A program made the position numbers and the translations under genes. This document shows, in pieces, positions 28,606 to 37,438 of a stretch of 64,000 nucleotides of DNA; positions within the stretch are counted from its first letter, which is position 1, and every line of letters begins with the position of its first letter. The stretch is from Novilysobacter selenitireducens. GTDB taxonomy: Bacteria > Pseudomonadota > Gammaproteobacteria > Xanthomonadales > Xanthomonadaceae. The notes under the pieces were generated by a model that worked only from the letters and a program-made list of their open reading frames with translations, searched no databases and was not told where the DNA came from. The stretch lies in the NCBI RefSeq assembly GCF_020026895.1, contig NZ_JAINZW010000004.1, positions 124,001 through 188,000 of the forward strand. The letters are read 5' to 3'.

Positions 28606-30114
28606 ATGCGAGCCACGGCGCCCCCCGTCCTGTCCTTCCTGCTCGGCATTGCGCTGCTCCCGGCGCTGGCCTTGAGCTCCGCAAACGCAAGTGAAATCAA
28701 GGGCCTGCAACTCAGCACCGGTGCAACCGGCACCCGCGCCGAGATCGCCCTGGATGCCGCCTCCGACTTCCGCGTCCTCAGCCTGAAGGGCCCGGACCGC
28801 CTTGCCATCGACCTGACGGACTCGCGCCTGACCCCCGGCGTGTCGCTGCCGGCCGGCAGCGGCGTCGTCTCGTCGGTGCGCACCGGGCAGCCGGTCGCGG
28901 GCACGGTCCGCATCGTGTTCGACCTCAACCAGACGGTGACGGCGATTGCGCCGCGCATCGAGCCCGGCGCCAACGGCCCGAAGCTGGTGGTGGAGTGGCC
29001 GCATGACGGCGCACCTGCACCTGCAACGGCACCCGCGGTGGCAACCGTTGCGACTTCGGCTCCGGTGCCTCCGCAGCCTGCGGCCGTGTTGCCGCCCGCG
29101 AAGACCGACGCCGAGCGCGCCGCCGAATCCGCCGCAGCCACGACGCGCCTGATTTCCCAGCTCGCCGCCTCGTATGGAGGTAATGCCGCGAAGACGGCGA
29201 CGCCGTCGTCGTCCGTCCCGACCACCGTGGCGACAGGCGTGCCGACGCGCATCGCCACCGGCCAGCCGGCGCCGGTCCAGCCGACACGCGAGGCCGTGCC
29301 GCCCGCCGATTCGGCCCACGGCAAGACGCTGCAGCAGGTGATGCGCGGTGCCGGCATGCGTCCGCTGATCGTGGCGATCGACGCCGGTCACGGCGGTCAG
29401 GACCCCGGCGCGGTCGGGCTGGCGGGCAAGCGCGAGAAGGACATCACCCTGGCGATCGCTCGCGAACTGGCGCGCCAGGTCGATGCCACGCCCGGCCTGA
29501 AGGCCTACCTGACGCGCGACACGGACGTGTTCCTGCCGCTGACCAAGCGCACGCAGCTTGCACGCGCCAACCGCGCCGACATCTTCGTCTCCATCCACGC
29601 CGACGCCGCCGAGAACCGCAACGCCAAGGGTTCCTCGGTGTACGTGCTGTCGCTGCGCGGTGCGTCGTCCCAACGCGCGCGCTGGCTCGCCGACAAGGAA
29701 AACTCGGCCGACCTGATCGGCGGTGCGCGCCTGCCCAAGACCGACAACACCCTGACCTCGGTGCTGCTCGACCTCACCCAGAGCGGCCACATGCGCGCGT
29801 CCGAGGACGCCGCCGGCCACGTGCTCTCGGGCCTGAAGAAGATCGGCAACAACCACAAGCCGCAGGTGGAGCGCGCCAACTTCGCCGTGCTGCGCACGTC
29901 CGACATGCCGGCCATGTTGGTGGAGACGGCGTTCCTGTCGAACCCGGAAGAGGAAAAGCGCCTGACCGATCCTGCGCAGCAGCGGGTCATCGCCCGCGCG
30001 GTGCTCGACGGCATCAACACGTATTTCACCCGCCAGCCGCCGCCGGGGACGATGTTCGCCGCGCGTGCCGAGGCGCAGTACGCGGCTCCGGGCGGGGCCG
30101 GCGGAAGTCCCTGA
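28606..30114 (+). CDS. amiB: N-acetylmuramoyl-L-alanine amidase (AmiB/AmiC type)
   Basis: A 502-residue periplasmic amidase that cuts septal peptidoglycan. A signal peptide ends at SSANAS (about residue 29), an AMIN domain spans about 31-125, a Pro/Ala/Thr-rich linker about 130-245, and a zinc Amidase_3 domain about 253-480 (IDAGHGGQDPGA, SIHADA, ETAFLSNPEEE). The segment ARWLADKENSADLIGG is the autoinhibitory helix region relieved by EnvC/NlpD-type activators. No LysM is present, unlike E. coli AmiD or Bacillus enzymes. The symbol amiB is used on synteny with tsaE and mutL. The 83-base gap upstream lacks a clear ribosome site. Confidence 0.93.
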   Translation: MRATAPPVLSFLLGIALLPALALSSANASEIKGLQLSTGATGTRAEIALDAASDFRVLSLKGPDRLAIDLTDSRLTPGVSLPAGSGVVSSVRTGQPVAGTVRIVFDLNQTVTAIAPRIEPGANGPKLVVEWPHDGAPAPATAPAVATVATSAPVPPQPAAVLPPAKTDAERAAESAAATTRLISQLAASYGGNAAKTATPSSSVPTTVATGVPTRIATGQPAPVQPTREAVPPADSAHGKTLQQVMRGAGMRPLIVAIDAGHGGQDPGAVGLAGKREKDITLAIARELARQVDATPGLKAYLTRDTDVFLPLTKRTQLARANRADIFVSIHADAAENRNAKGSSVYVLSLRGASSQRARWLADKENSADLIGGARLPKTDNTLTSVLLDLTQSGHMRASEDAAGHVLSGLKKIGNNHKPQVERANFAVLRTSDMPAMLVETAFLSNPEEEKRLTDPAQQRVIARAVLDGINTYFTRQPPPGTMFAARAEAQYAAPGGAGGSP

Positions 30115-30142
30115 GCCTTGGACATCCTCGAAGCCTGATTGA

Positions 30143-30174
30143 ACGAACGCCGGCGCATTCTCGCCGGCGTTCGT
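30143..30174. other. 13-bp perfect hairpin between amiB and mutL
   Basis: ACGAACGCCGGCG pairs with CGCCGGCGTTCGT around a six-base loop, 28 bases after amiB. There is no T-run on either strand. It probably ends or trims amiB transcripts; a TATGAT box (30190-30195) just downstream could restart transcription for mutL. Confidence 0.6.
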
Positions 30175-30226
30175 GCATCCGGGCGCCGGTATGATGGCGG
30201 GCCCCGTTTTCCGGCCCCGAGTCCAC

Positions 30227-32077
30227 GTGCCCATTCGTCCGCTGCCCGACATCCTCGTCAACCAGATCGCCGCCGGCGAAGTGGTCGAGCGGCCGGCGTC
30301 GGTGGTCAAGGAACTGGTCGAAAACGCGATCGACGCGGGTGCCCGTCGGGTCGACATCGACCTGGAAGAGGGCGGCGCACGGTTGATCCGCATCCGCGAC
30401 GACGGTGGCGGCATCCCGGCCGACGAACTGGCGCTGGCGGTGTCGCGCCACGCGACCAGCAAGATCGCCTCGCTCGACGACCTGGAAGGCGTTGCGACCC
30501 TGGGGTTCCGTGGCGAGGCACTGCCGTCGATCGCCTCCGTCAGCCGGTTCACGCTGGTGTCCCGCCCGGGCGACGCGCAGCACGCGATGGCGCTGGAGGT
30601 CGACGGCGGCCGAGTGGCCGAACCGGCGCCACGGCCGCATCCGCCCGGCACCACGGTGGAAGTGCGCGACCTGTTCTTCAACGTGCCGGCGCGCCGCAAG
30701 TTCCTGAAAGCCGAGCGCACCGAACTGGGCCATATCGAGGAATGGTTGCGGCAACTGGCACTGGCCCGGCCCGACATCGAACTGCGCGTCTCGCACAACG
30801 GCAAGCCGTCGCGACGCTGGAAAGGCGAGGTGGACATCCTCGAACAATCCGGCCTGTTCGATGCCCGGTTGCAAGAGACGCTCGGCGAGGGCTTCGCGTC
30901 GCAGGCGCTGCGTGTGGAGCACGAGGCGGCGGGCCTGCGGCTGCACGGCTGGATCGCCAAGCCCAATTACTCGCGCGCCAGCGCCGACCAGCAGTACCTG
31001 TACGTCAACGGGCGCGCGGTCCGCGACCGCAGCGTTGCGCACGCGGTGAAGCAGGCCTACGCCGACGTGCTGTTCCATGGCCGCCAGCCGGCGTACGTGC
31101 TGTTCCTGTCGGTCGATCCGCGCCGCGTGGACGTCAATGTCCATCCGGCCAAGCATGAAGTGCGTTTCCGCGACGGTCGGCTGATCCACGACTTCGTCTA
31201 CCGCACGTTGCACCAGGCGCTGGCCGAAACGCGTGCGGGCATCGAGGCATCGTCGATGACGGCGCATGCGCCCGCTGCCACGGGGCAGGGCGGACAGCCC
31301 GCGGCGATGCACTGGGACCGTTCGCAGGCACCGCTGGGCCTGCGCGAAGGCGCAGCGGATGGGGTCTGGGCCCGCGAGGCGCAGGCCGGGTATGCCGCGC
31401 TTTACGGCGGCCATGCGGGCGGCAACGAAGCCACACCCGCGGCGGCGCCGTCCGCGCCATTGCCGCCCCTGCCCGAGAGCAGCGAACCCTCGCTGCCCCC
31501 GCTGGGCTATGCAATGGCGCAGCTGCACGGAATCTACATCCTCGCCGAGAGCGCGCAGGGCCTGATCGTCGTCGACATGCACGCCGCGCACGAGCGCATC
31601 GGGTACGAGAAGCTCAAGCGCGCGCACGACGGCGAGGGTCTGCGGACGCAACCGCTGCTGGTGCCGGCATCGATCGCCGTGTCCGAGCGCGAAGCTGAAG
31701 TGGCCGAGCGCGAATCGGCGACGCTGGCGGAACTCGGCTTCGAAGTGACACGCGCCGGTCCCCAGTCGCTGACGCTGCGTGCGGTCCCGGCGCTGCTGGC
31801 GCATGGCGACGTCGAAGCGTTGCTGCGCGACGTGCTGGCCGACCTGCGCGAGCATGGCCAGTCGCGCCGCGTCGCCGAGGCGCGCGACGAACTGCTGTCG
31901 ACCATGGCCTGCCACGGGGCGGTGCGTGCGAACCGCCGCCTGACGCTGCCGGAGATGAACGCGCTGCTGCGCGAGATGGAAGCCACCGAACGCTCCGGGC
32001 AGTGCAACCACGGCCGCCCGACCTGGGCGCACTTCACGCTGGCGGAGATGGACCGATGGTTCCTGCGCGGGCGCTGA
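30227..32077 (+). CDS. mutL: DNA mismatch repair protein MutL
   Basis: A 616-residue protein with the GHKL ATPase at the N-terminus ([27 protein letters not shown] split by motif; [19 protein letters not shown]) and a dimerisation domain. The C-terminal half keeps [12 protein letters not shown] (residues 450-461), fitting the endonuclease motif DQHA(X)2E(X)4E with Met for Gln, and CNHGRP near the end. It should therefore nick DNA itself, as in bacteria without MutH. The GTG at 30227 begins [18 protein letters not shown]; earlier ATGs at 30191/30194 overlap a probable -10 box (TATGAT 30190-30195). Confidence 0.95.
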   Translation: MPIRPLPDILVNQIAAGEVVERPASVVKELVENAIDAGARRVDIDLEEGGARLIRIRDDGGGIPADELALAVSRHATSKIASLDDLEGVATLGFRGEALPSIASVSRFTLVSRPGDAQHAMALEVDGGRVAEPAPRPHPPGTTVEVRDLFFNVPARRKFLKAERTELGHIEEWLRQLALARPDIELRVSHNGKPSRRWKGEVDILEQSGLFDARLQETLGEGFASQALRVEHEAAGLRLHGWIAKPNYSRASADQQYLYVNGRAVRDRSVAHAVKQAYADVLFHGRQPAYVLFLSVDPRRVDVNVHPAKHEVRFRDGRLIHDFVYRTLHQALAETRAGIEASSMTAHAPAATGQGGQPAAMHWDRSQAPLGLREGAADGVWAREAQAGYAALYGGHAGGNEATPAAAPSAPLPPLPESSEPSLPPLGYAMAQLHGIYILAESAQGLIVVDMHAAHERIGYEKLKRAHDGEGLRTQPLLVPASIAVSEREAEVAERESATLAELGFEVTRAGPQSLTLRAVPALLAHGDVEALLRDVLADLREHGQSRRVAEARDELLSTMACHGAVRANRRLTLPEMNALLREMEATERSGQCNHGRPTWAHFTLAEMDRWFLRGR

Positions 32078-33033
32078 GCACCGTGCCGTTGCGCCGGACC
32101 GGCATCGTGGTGTCGACGGTGCTGGCGGTCCTGCTCGCGGCGGGCTGCGGCGGGGATGACGCCGCAGCGGGGGATGCCACCGATCCCGCCGCTCAGGCGG
32201 CCTTCGACGCATCCCAGGCCGGCTGGCGGCGCGAGCGCGCCGAGATGCTCACGAAGCCGGGCGGCTGGGCCAGCCTGGTCGGCCTGCACTGGATCGGCCC
32301 CGGGCCGCACTACGTCGGCAGCAGTGCGGGCAACGGGGTCCGGGTGGCGGTCGGCCCGTCCCACCTGGGCATGGTCGACGTGCGCGACGGTGGCATCCGG
32401 TTCGTTCCGGAGCGTGGCGTGTCGCTGACATTGGATGGCGAGCCTCTCGATGGCGCGGTCATGTTGTCCACCGATGCCGACGGTGCCGCGCCGAGCGTGC
32501 TGGGCTTCGATGACGGACGCGGCCGGCTGTCGGTGATCCGGCGCGGCACGCGCCGTGCGCTGCGCGTCTGGCACGAGGACGCCGCGACCCGCACCGGGTT
32601 CAAGGCGATCGAGTACTGGCCCGGAGGCGCCGACTGGGTGCTGACCGGGCGCTACACCCCGCATGCGGAACCGCGCACGATGGAGGTCACCGACATCGTG
32701 GGCACCATCGAACAGGTGGCCAACCCGGGCATGATCGAGTTCGACCGCGGCGGGCGCACGCACCGCATCGAAGTGCTGGACCCGGGTCGCGAAGGTGCTG
32801 CCATCGCGTTTGTCGACGGCACCAGCGGCCACGGCAGCTACGGCATCGGTCGCTACCTCGATGTCGACCTGCCGGCGACCGCGGGGCCGGTGCGGCTGGA
32901 CTTCAACCGCGCCTACAACCCGCAATGTGCGTTCTCGAAGTTCTCCACCTGCCGACTGACGCCCAACGCCAACCGGCTTGACCTGCGGGTCGAGGCGGGC
33001 GAAAAGGCCTACGTTGCTCCTTCCACCCCCTGA
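32056..33033 (+). CDS. DUF1684-family lipoprotein
   Basis: A 325-residue predicted lipoprotein: hydrophobic segment [14 protein letters not shown] (lipobox, Cys about 31), then an acidic spacer and a DUF1684 domain ([11 protein letters not shown] ... [21 protein letters not shown]). The family is of unknown function; members contain a conserved GLHWL start and a C-terminal N-P-C segment seen here as [13 protein letters not shown]. The ATG at 32056 overlaps mutL by 22 bases; a GTG at 32083 is an alternative giving a shorter signal peptide. Co-transcription with mutL is likely. Confidence 0.8.
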   Translation: MVPARALSTVPLRRTGIVVSTVLAVLLAAGCGGDDAAAGDATDPAAQAAFDASQAGWRRERAEMLTKPGGWASLVGLHWIGPGPHYVGSSAGNGVRVAVGPSHLGMVDVRDGGIRFVPERGVSLTLDGEPLDGAVMLSTDADGAAPSVLGFDDGRGRLSVIRRGTRRALRVWHEDAATRTGFKAIEYWPGGADWVLTGRYTPHAEPRTMEVTDIVGTIEQVANPGMIEFDRGGRTHRIEVLDPGREGAAIAFVDGTSGHGSYGIGRYLDVDLPATAGPVRLDFNRAYNPQCAFSKFSTCRLTPNANRLDLRVEAGEKAYVAPSTP

Positions 33034-33043
33034 CGGGACATCC

Positions 33044-34033
33044 ATGCGCCGCCTCAGCCGCCTCGCCCTTGCTGCTTCCCTTGCCCTGGCCCTGTTGGCG
33101 CCGGCCTCCGCGCGTCCCGACGGGGAGGCCGCTCCTGTCGCTTCCACGACCGCGACTCTGGCCGAGGCTGCCGACAGTGCGCCGGTCCCGCTGCTGTGGA
33201 AGGTGTCGGACGCCGACAACAGCGTTTACCTGCTGGGTTCGTTCCACCTGCTCAAGCCCGACGACTATCCCGTCTCGCCCGACGTCGACGCCGCCTTCCA
33301 AGCGGCGGACCGGGTGGTGTTCGAGGTATCGCCCGAGGACCTGCACGACCCGGCCACGGCGCTGAAGTTCCTGCAGGCGGCCGGCTATGCCGAAGGCGGC
33401 ACGCTCAGCGACGTGCTGCCGCTGGCGATGCGCGAGAAGTTCAACCGGATCCTGGCGCGTAACGGGGCGTCGATCGCGCAGTTCGAAGCCTACGAGCCCT
33501 GGTTCGTGAACCTGTCGCTGACGCTTGGCCTGTCGCAATCGATGGGCTTCAGTGGCGAACACGGCCTGGACCAGCACCTGATGCGCGCCGCCGCCGACGC
33601 CGGCAAGCCGACGGGCGGGCTCGAGACGATCGACGACCAGTTGCGAGCGCTGGACGGCACCCCGATCGACGAGCAGGTCGCATCGCTCTCGGACTTCATC
33701 GACCGCCCGCAGGAGATGCCGGGTATGCTGTCGGACCTGCACGCGGCGTGGCGCACTGGCGACGTCCCGGCGCTGGGACGCCTCACGCTTGAGGAGATGC
33801 AGGCCAAGACGCCCGAGACCTACCGGATGGTCAACGTGGTGCGCAACCAGGCCTGGGTCCCGCAGATCCGCGCGCTGCTGGACGACAGCGCCGGCGAGGA
33901 TGTGCTGGTCGTGGTCGGCGCATTGCACCTGCTGGGCGAGGACGGACTGGTGGCGCAGCTGGACGACGGCGGCTACCGGCTCGAGCGCGTGTGCTCGGCG
34001 TGCGTGGAGCCGGAGACCCAGCCCGCGGAATGA
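33044..34033 (+). CDS. TraB/GumN family protein
   Basis: A 329-residue protein with a signal peptide (RLALAASLALALLAPASA) and a TraB/GumN domain: SVYLLGSFHLLKPDDYP at the start and VLVVVGALHLLGEDGLV near the end, the paired GxxH motifs of the family, considered possible metal ligands. Some relatives are proteases or heme-linked (Tiki/ChaN fold), but the bacterial role is not settled. It follows the DUF1684 gene by ten bases and probably belongs to the same operon; both products are exported. Confidence 0.85.
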   Translation: MRRLSRLALAASLALALLAPASARPDGEAAPVASTTATLAEAADSAPVPLLWKVSDADNSVYLLGSFHLLKPDDYPVSPDVDAAFQAADRVVFEVSPEDLHDPATALKFLQAAGYAEGGTLSDVLPLAMREKFNRILARNGASIAQFEAYEPWFVNLSLTLGLSQSMGFSGEHGLDQHLMRAAADAGKPTGGLETIDDQLRALDGTPIDEQVASLSDFIDRPQEMPGMLSDLHAAWRTGDVPALGRLTLEEMQAKTPETYRMVNVVRNQAWVPQIRALLDDSAGEDVLVVVGALHLLGEDGLVAQLDDGGYRLERVCSACVEPETQPAE

Positions 34034-34055
34034 CGGTGCGCCCGGCGCCCCGGGT

Positions 34056-34463
34056 TCAGTGCGCCGGTAGCAGCACGATGCAATCGACGGGGCAGACCGG
34101 CACGCACAGCTCGCAGCCCGTGCACAGCGGCTCGATCACCACGTGCATGTGCTTGCTGCCGCCGATGATGGCGTCGACCGGGCACGCCTGGATGCACTTC
34201 GTGCAGCCGATGCAGTCGGCCTCGACGACGCGTGCGACCTGCGGCGGCTTGTGCTCGCCCCGATCGCGGTCGAACGGAATAGGCCGCACGTGCAGGAGAT
34301 GGGCAAGCGCCCGCGCACCGCGATCGCCGCCGGGCGGGCAACGCTCCGGCCCGGCGTCGCCTGCTGCCATCGCCTCCGCGTACGGCCGGCAACCGGCATA
34401 GCCGCACTGGCCGCACTGGGTCTGCGGCAACAGGCGGTCGAGGCGGTCGGCGAGTTCGGTCAT
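34056..34463 (-). CDS. Soluble RnfB-like ferredoxin
   Basis: A 135-residue protein corresponding to RnfB without its N-terminal membrane helix. It keeps the 4Fe-4S domain (Cys17, Cys20, Cys25, Cys42 in [10 protein letters not shown]...RCP) and two 4Fe-4S sites, [12 protein letters not shown] and [12 protein letters not shown]. RnfB normally passes electrons within the membrane Rnf/Rsx complex, but no rnfA, C, D, E or G gene is near. It may serve as a free electron carrier. It begins 42 bases after metG on the same strand. Confidence 0.87.
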   Translation of the reverse strand: MTELADRLDRLLPQTQCGQCGYAGCRPYAEAMAAGDAGPERCPPGGDRGARALAHLLHVRPIPFDRDRGEHKPPQVARVVEADCIGCTKCIQACPVDAIIGGSKHMHVVIEPLCTGCELCVPVCPVDCIVLLPAH

Positions 34464-34505
34464 GTGCTGCGCCCGGTCATCCGGCGCCTGGGGACGGCCG
34501 GCGGA

Positions 34506-36620
34506 TCAGCGTACCGGCATGCCCGGCTGTGCACCTTCGTGCGCATCCAGCAGGAACAGCCCACCGCCGTCGAAGCCGGCGGAAAGGATCATCCCTTCGC
34601 TGATGCCGAAGCGCATCTTGCGCGGCGCGAGGTTGGCGATGAACACGACGTTGCGGCCGACCAGCGATTCCGGCTCGCCATACGAGGCGCGGATGCCGGA
34701 AAAGATCTGCCGCGTGCCGAGGTCGCCGGCATCGAGCTCGAATCGCAGCAGTTTGTCGGAGCCTTCCACGAATTCGCACACGCGCACGCGGCCGACCCGC
34801 AGGTCGAGCTTGGCGAAGTCGTCGATGCCGATAACGGGTGAAGCGGACTGCGCACCCTCGCTCTTTGTAGGAGCGGCTTCAGCCGCGATCGGGCTTCGGC
34901 CATCCGACCCACCCTGCTTCGCGGCTGAAGCCGCTCCTGCATGGGGGGCTGGAGTGGCGTCGGTGGGCTTCAGGGAGTCCTTGCTGGCTTCGGTCATGGC
35001 GTCGAGGAGTTTCGGGTCGATTCGGGTGAAGAGGGGCGTGTAGTCGCCGATGCGATGGGCGACCAGCGGGGCGTCCAGCGCCTGCCAGTGGGCGACCGGC
35101 GCCTGCAGGAACTCGTCGGCCTGCGCGCTGGTGCGCGGCAGCACGGGCTTGAGCGCCGTGTTGAGTACGCGGAACAGGTTGAGCGCCTGGGTGCAGACAG
35201 CGTGCAGTTGCGCCTCGGCACCGTCCTGCTTGGCCAGCACCCACGGCTTGTGCTCGTCGATGTAGCGGTTCGCCTCGTCGGCCAACGCCATGGTCAGGCG
35301 CAGCGCCGTGGCGGCCTCGTTGCGCTGGTACGCGGCACTGATGGGCACCAGCTGGTCGACGAAGCGGGCGTACATGGCGCGGTCGGGCAGGGCATCGGCC
35401 AGCCGGCCTTCGAAGCGCTTGTTGATGAAGCCCGCGCAGCGGCTGGCGAGGTTGACGAACTTGCCGACCAGGTCGGCATTCACACGCGCCGTGAAGTCGG
35501 TCAGGTTGAGGTCCAGGTCGTCGACGCCGCCGCTGGTCTTGGTGGCGAAGTAGTAGCGCAGCGCCTCCGGGTCCAGCCCGGTGTCCAGGTAGGTGCGCGC
35601 CATGACGAAGGTGCCGCGCGACTTGGACATCTTCGCGCCGTCCACGGTCAGGTAGCCGTTGACGTGCAGTCGCGTGGGCGCCCGGAAGCCGGCCCCATGC
35701 AGCACCGCCGGCCAGAACAGGCCGTGGAAGTTGACGATGTCCTTGCCGATGAAGTGGTGCAGCTCGGCCGACGAATCGCGCGCCAGGTACCCGAAGAAGT
35801 CGAGCCCTTCGCGTTCGCACAGCGCCTGGAAGCTGGAGAGGTAGCCGATCGGCGCGTCGATCCAGACGTACAGGTACTTGCCCGGATGCCCGGGGATCTC
35901 GAAGCCGAAGTACGGTGCATCGCGCGAGATGTCCCAGGCACGCAGGCCACCCTCGGCGTCCAGCCATTCCTGCAGCTTTGCCTTGACCCCGGACGGGGCG
36001 ACATCGCCCGCCAGCCAATCGCGCAGGAACGCCTCGAAGCCGCCGACCTCGAAGAAGAAGTGTTCGGATTCGCGCAGTTCGGGAATTGCGCCCGACAGCA
36101 CCGAGCGCGGCTCCTTCAATTCGGTGGGGGCGTAGGTCGCGCCACAGTGCTCGCAGTTGTCGCCGTACTGGTCGGGCGTGCCGCAGTTCGGGCAGGTGCC
36201 TTTGACGTAGCGGTCTGGCAGGAACATGCCCTTGGCCGGGTCGTACAGCTGCTCGACCGAGCGCCGGCTGATGTGGCCGTTGTTGTCGAGCTTGGTGTAG
36301 ATCGCCTCGGTAAGTGCGCGGTTGCGGGCCGAGTGCGTGGAGTCGTAGTGGTCGAAGGCGACGCCGAAGTCGGCGAAGTCGCGCTCGTGGCTCGCCTGGA
36401 TACCGGCGATGAACGCTTCCGGCGTGGTGCCGGCCTTCTCGGCGGCCAGCATGATCGGTGTGCCGTGGGTGTCGTCGGCGCACACGAAGTGCGCGATGTG
36501 GCCGGCCATGCGGTGCGCGCGGGCGTAGATGTCGCCCTGGATGTAGCCCACCAGGTGGCCCAGGTGCAGGGGGCCGTTGGCGTAGGGCAGGGCGCAGGTG
36601 ACGACGAGCTCGCGGGACAT
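34506..36620 (-). CDS. metG: Methionyl-tRNA synthetase with palindrome-derived linker
   Basis: A 704-residue class I synthetase: HIGH-type PLHLGH near residue 18, a zinc knuckle (CPNCGTPDQYGDNCEHC), KMSKS, the anticodon-binding domain, and a C-terminal tRNA-binding (EMAP/Trbp111-like) domain from about residue 595 (LDLRVGRV, RQIFSGI). Between the last two, residues 560-585 are encoded by an inverted pair of GTAG palindromes (34866-34941), giving an Ala-rich segment AASAAKQGGSDGRSPIAAEA. Such an insertion lies in a naturally flexible linker and keeps the frame. The start ATG opens the conserved VVTCALPYANGP. Confidence 0.96.
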   Translation of the reverse strand: MSRELVVTCALPYANGPLHLGHLVGYIQGDIYARAHRMAGHIAHFVCADDTHGTPIMLAAEKAGTTPEAFIAGIQASHERDFADFGVAFDHYDSTHSARNRALTEAIYTKLDNNGHISRRSVEQLYDPAKGMFLPDRYVKGTCPNCGTPDQYGDNCEHCGATYAPTELKEPRSVLSGAIPELRESEHFFFEVGGFEAFLRDWLAGDVAPSGVKAKLQEWLDAEGGLRAWDISRDAPYFGFEIPGHPGKYLYVWIDAPIGYLSSFQALCEREGLDFFGYLARDSSAELHHFIGKDIVNFHGLFWPAVLHGAGFRAPTRLHVNGYLTVDGAKMSKSRGTFVMARTYLDTGLDPEALRYYFATKTSGGVDDLDLNLTDFTARVNADLVGKFVNLASRCAGFINKRFEGRLADALPDRAMYARFVDQLVPISAAYQRNEAATALRLTMALADEANRYIDEHKPWVLAKQDGAEAQLHAVCTQALNLFRVLNTALKPVLPRTSAQADEFLQAPVAHWQALDAPLVAHRIGDYTPLFTRIDPKLLDAMTEASKDSLKPTDATPAPHAGAASAAKQGGSDGRSPIAAEAAPTKSEGAQSASPVIGIDDFAKLDLRVGRVRVCEFVEGSDKLLRFELDAGDLGTRQIFSGIRASYGEPESLVGRNVVFIANLAPRKMRFGISEGMILSAGFDGGGLFLLDAHEGAQPGMPVR
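34866..34941. repeat. Inverted pair of GTAG palindromes inside metG
   Basis: Unit one is at 34866-34888 (TGTAGGAGCGG...CCGCGA) and unit two, inverted, at 34918-34941 (with GCAG instead of GTAG at its end), separated by 29 bases. Both have the GGCTTCAGCC core found at 25169 and 25351. The whole pair is translated as part of metG. Confidence 0.92.
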
Positions 36621-36741
36621 GGGTCGGGCTTCTTGGGCGGGCGCGGAACGGCCGGCGATTATCGCACGCAGGTCGGGGCGCGCCCTGGCATCACAACCGC
36701 GCCGTGCCTCGAGCGTTGACAGCCGCCGACTCCCGCCCGCA

Positions 36742-36770
36742 AAAACAAACGGCCCGCAATGCGGGCCGTC
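36742..36770 (-). terminator. Terminator of the DUF2147 gene
   Basis: Read on the minus strand ACGGCCCGC pairs with GCGGGCCGT around ATT, followed by TTGTTTTTG, 41 bases after the DUF2147 stop. Confidence 0.85.
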
Positions 36771-36810
36771 CGGGTAGGCCGGTCTATCGGCCGATTTTCC
36801 TACTGGTGCG

Positions 36811-37254
36811 TTACTGGCGGACCCAGGTCTGGGTACGACCAAGCAGCGAGAAACCCATGAAGCCGCGGACTTCCAGCTTGCTGCCGCCCTCGGTCGGCGT
36901 GACCTTGACCGAGTAGACCTTGCCGCTGGCCGGGTCGAGGATCTTGCCGCCTTCCCAGGTGTTGCCCTTCTGCTTGATGCCCCAGAGGATGACCATGCCC
37001 TTCACGGGCTTGTCCTTGTTGGCGCCGCTGCACTTGTCGCATACCGGGTTGGGGCCGCGGTCGGACTGCAGGATCTCGTCGACGCGACCGGCCAGGCTGC
37101 CGTCGCGGGCCTCGTAGATTTCCACGACGGACTTGGGCTTGCCGGTCTCGTCGTCGATGGTCGTCCACGAACCGACCGGAGTGTTCTGCGCCATCGCCAC
37201 GGCCGAAACGGCCATCAGCGGCAGCGCGAGCAGGGCGAGCAGTGTATTGCGCAT
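36811..37254 (-). CDS. DUF2147 secreted protein
   Basis: A 147-residue protein with a cleavable signal peptide (hydrophobic LLALLALPLMAVSAVAMAQ) and a DUF2147 domain: PVGSWTTIDDETGKPKSVVEIYEARDG at the start, a CxxC pair (CDKC) at about 75, and GFMGFSLLGRTQTWVR at the end. The fold is a small lipocalin-like barrel of unknown ligand; exported, probably periplasmic. It is a monocistronic unit with its own terminator. GGGAGGGGAC upstream of the ATG is the ribosome site. Confidence 0.85.
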   Translation of the reverse strand: MRNTLLALLALPLMAVSAVAMAQNTPVGSWTTIDDETGKPKSVVEIYEARDGSLAGRVDEILQSDRGPNPVCDKCSGANKDKPVKGMVILWGIKQKGNTWEGGKILDPASGKVYSVKVTPTEGGSKLEVRGFMGFSLLGRTQTWVRQ

Positions 37255-37438
37255 GGATTCGTCCCCTCCCAGGGATGTGAGGAAGCCCGCAACGGGTCGC
37301 GGGATTGCGGTCTTTTATACCGTATCCGGACGCAGGGGTACGGGCGGCCGGCCGACGTGATTCAGCTGGCGCGCGTCGGCACGGCAAGGCGTGGGCCCGC
37401 ACGGCCTGCGACAATAGGCCGCTCTCCAGACTCCAGCG

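Noticed and set aside
34941-36719. A 592-codon plus-strand frame opposite metG.
   Set aside because: Shadow frame; metG motifs are unambiguous on the other strand.
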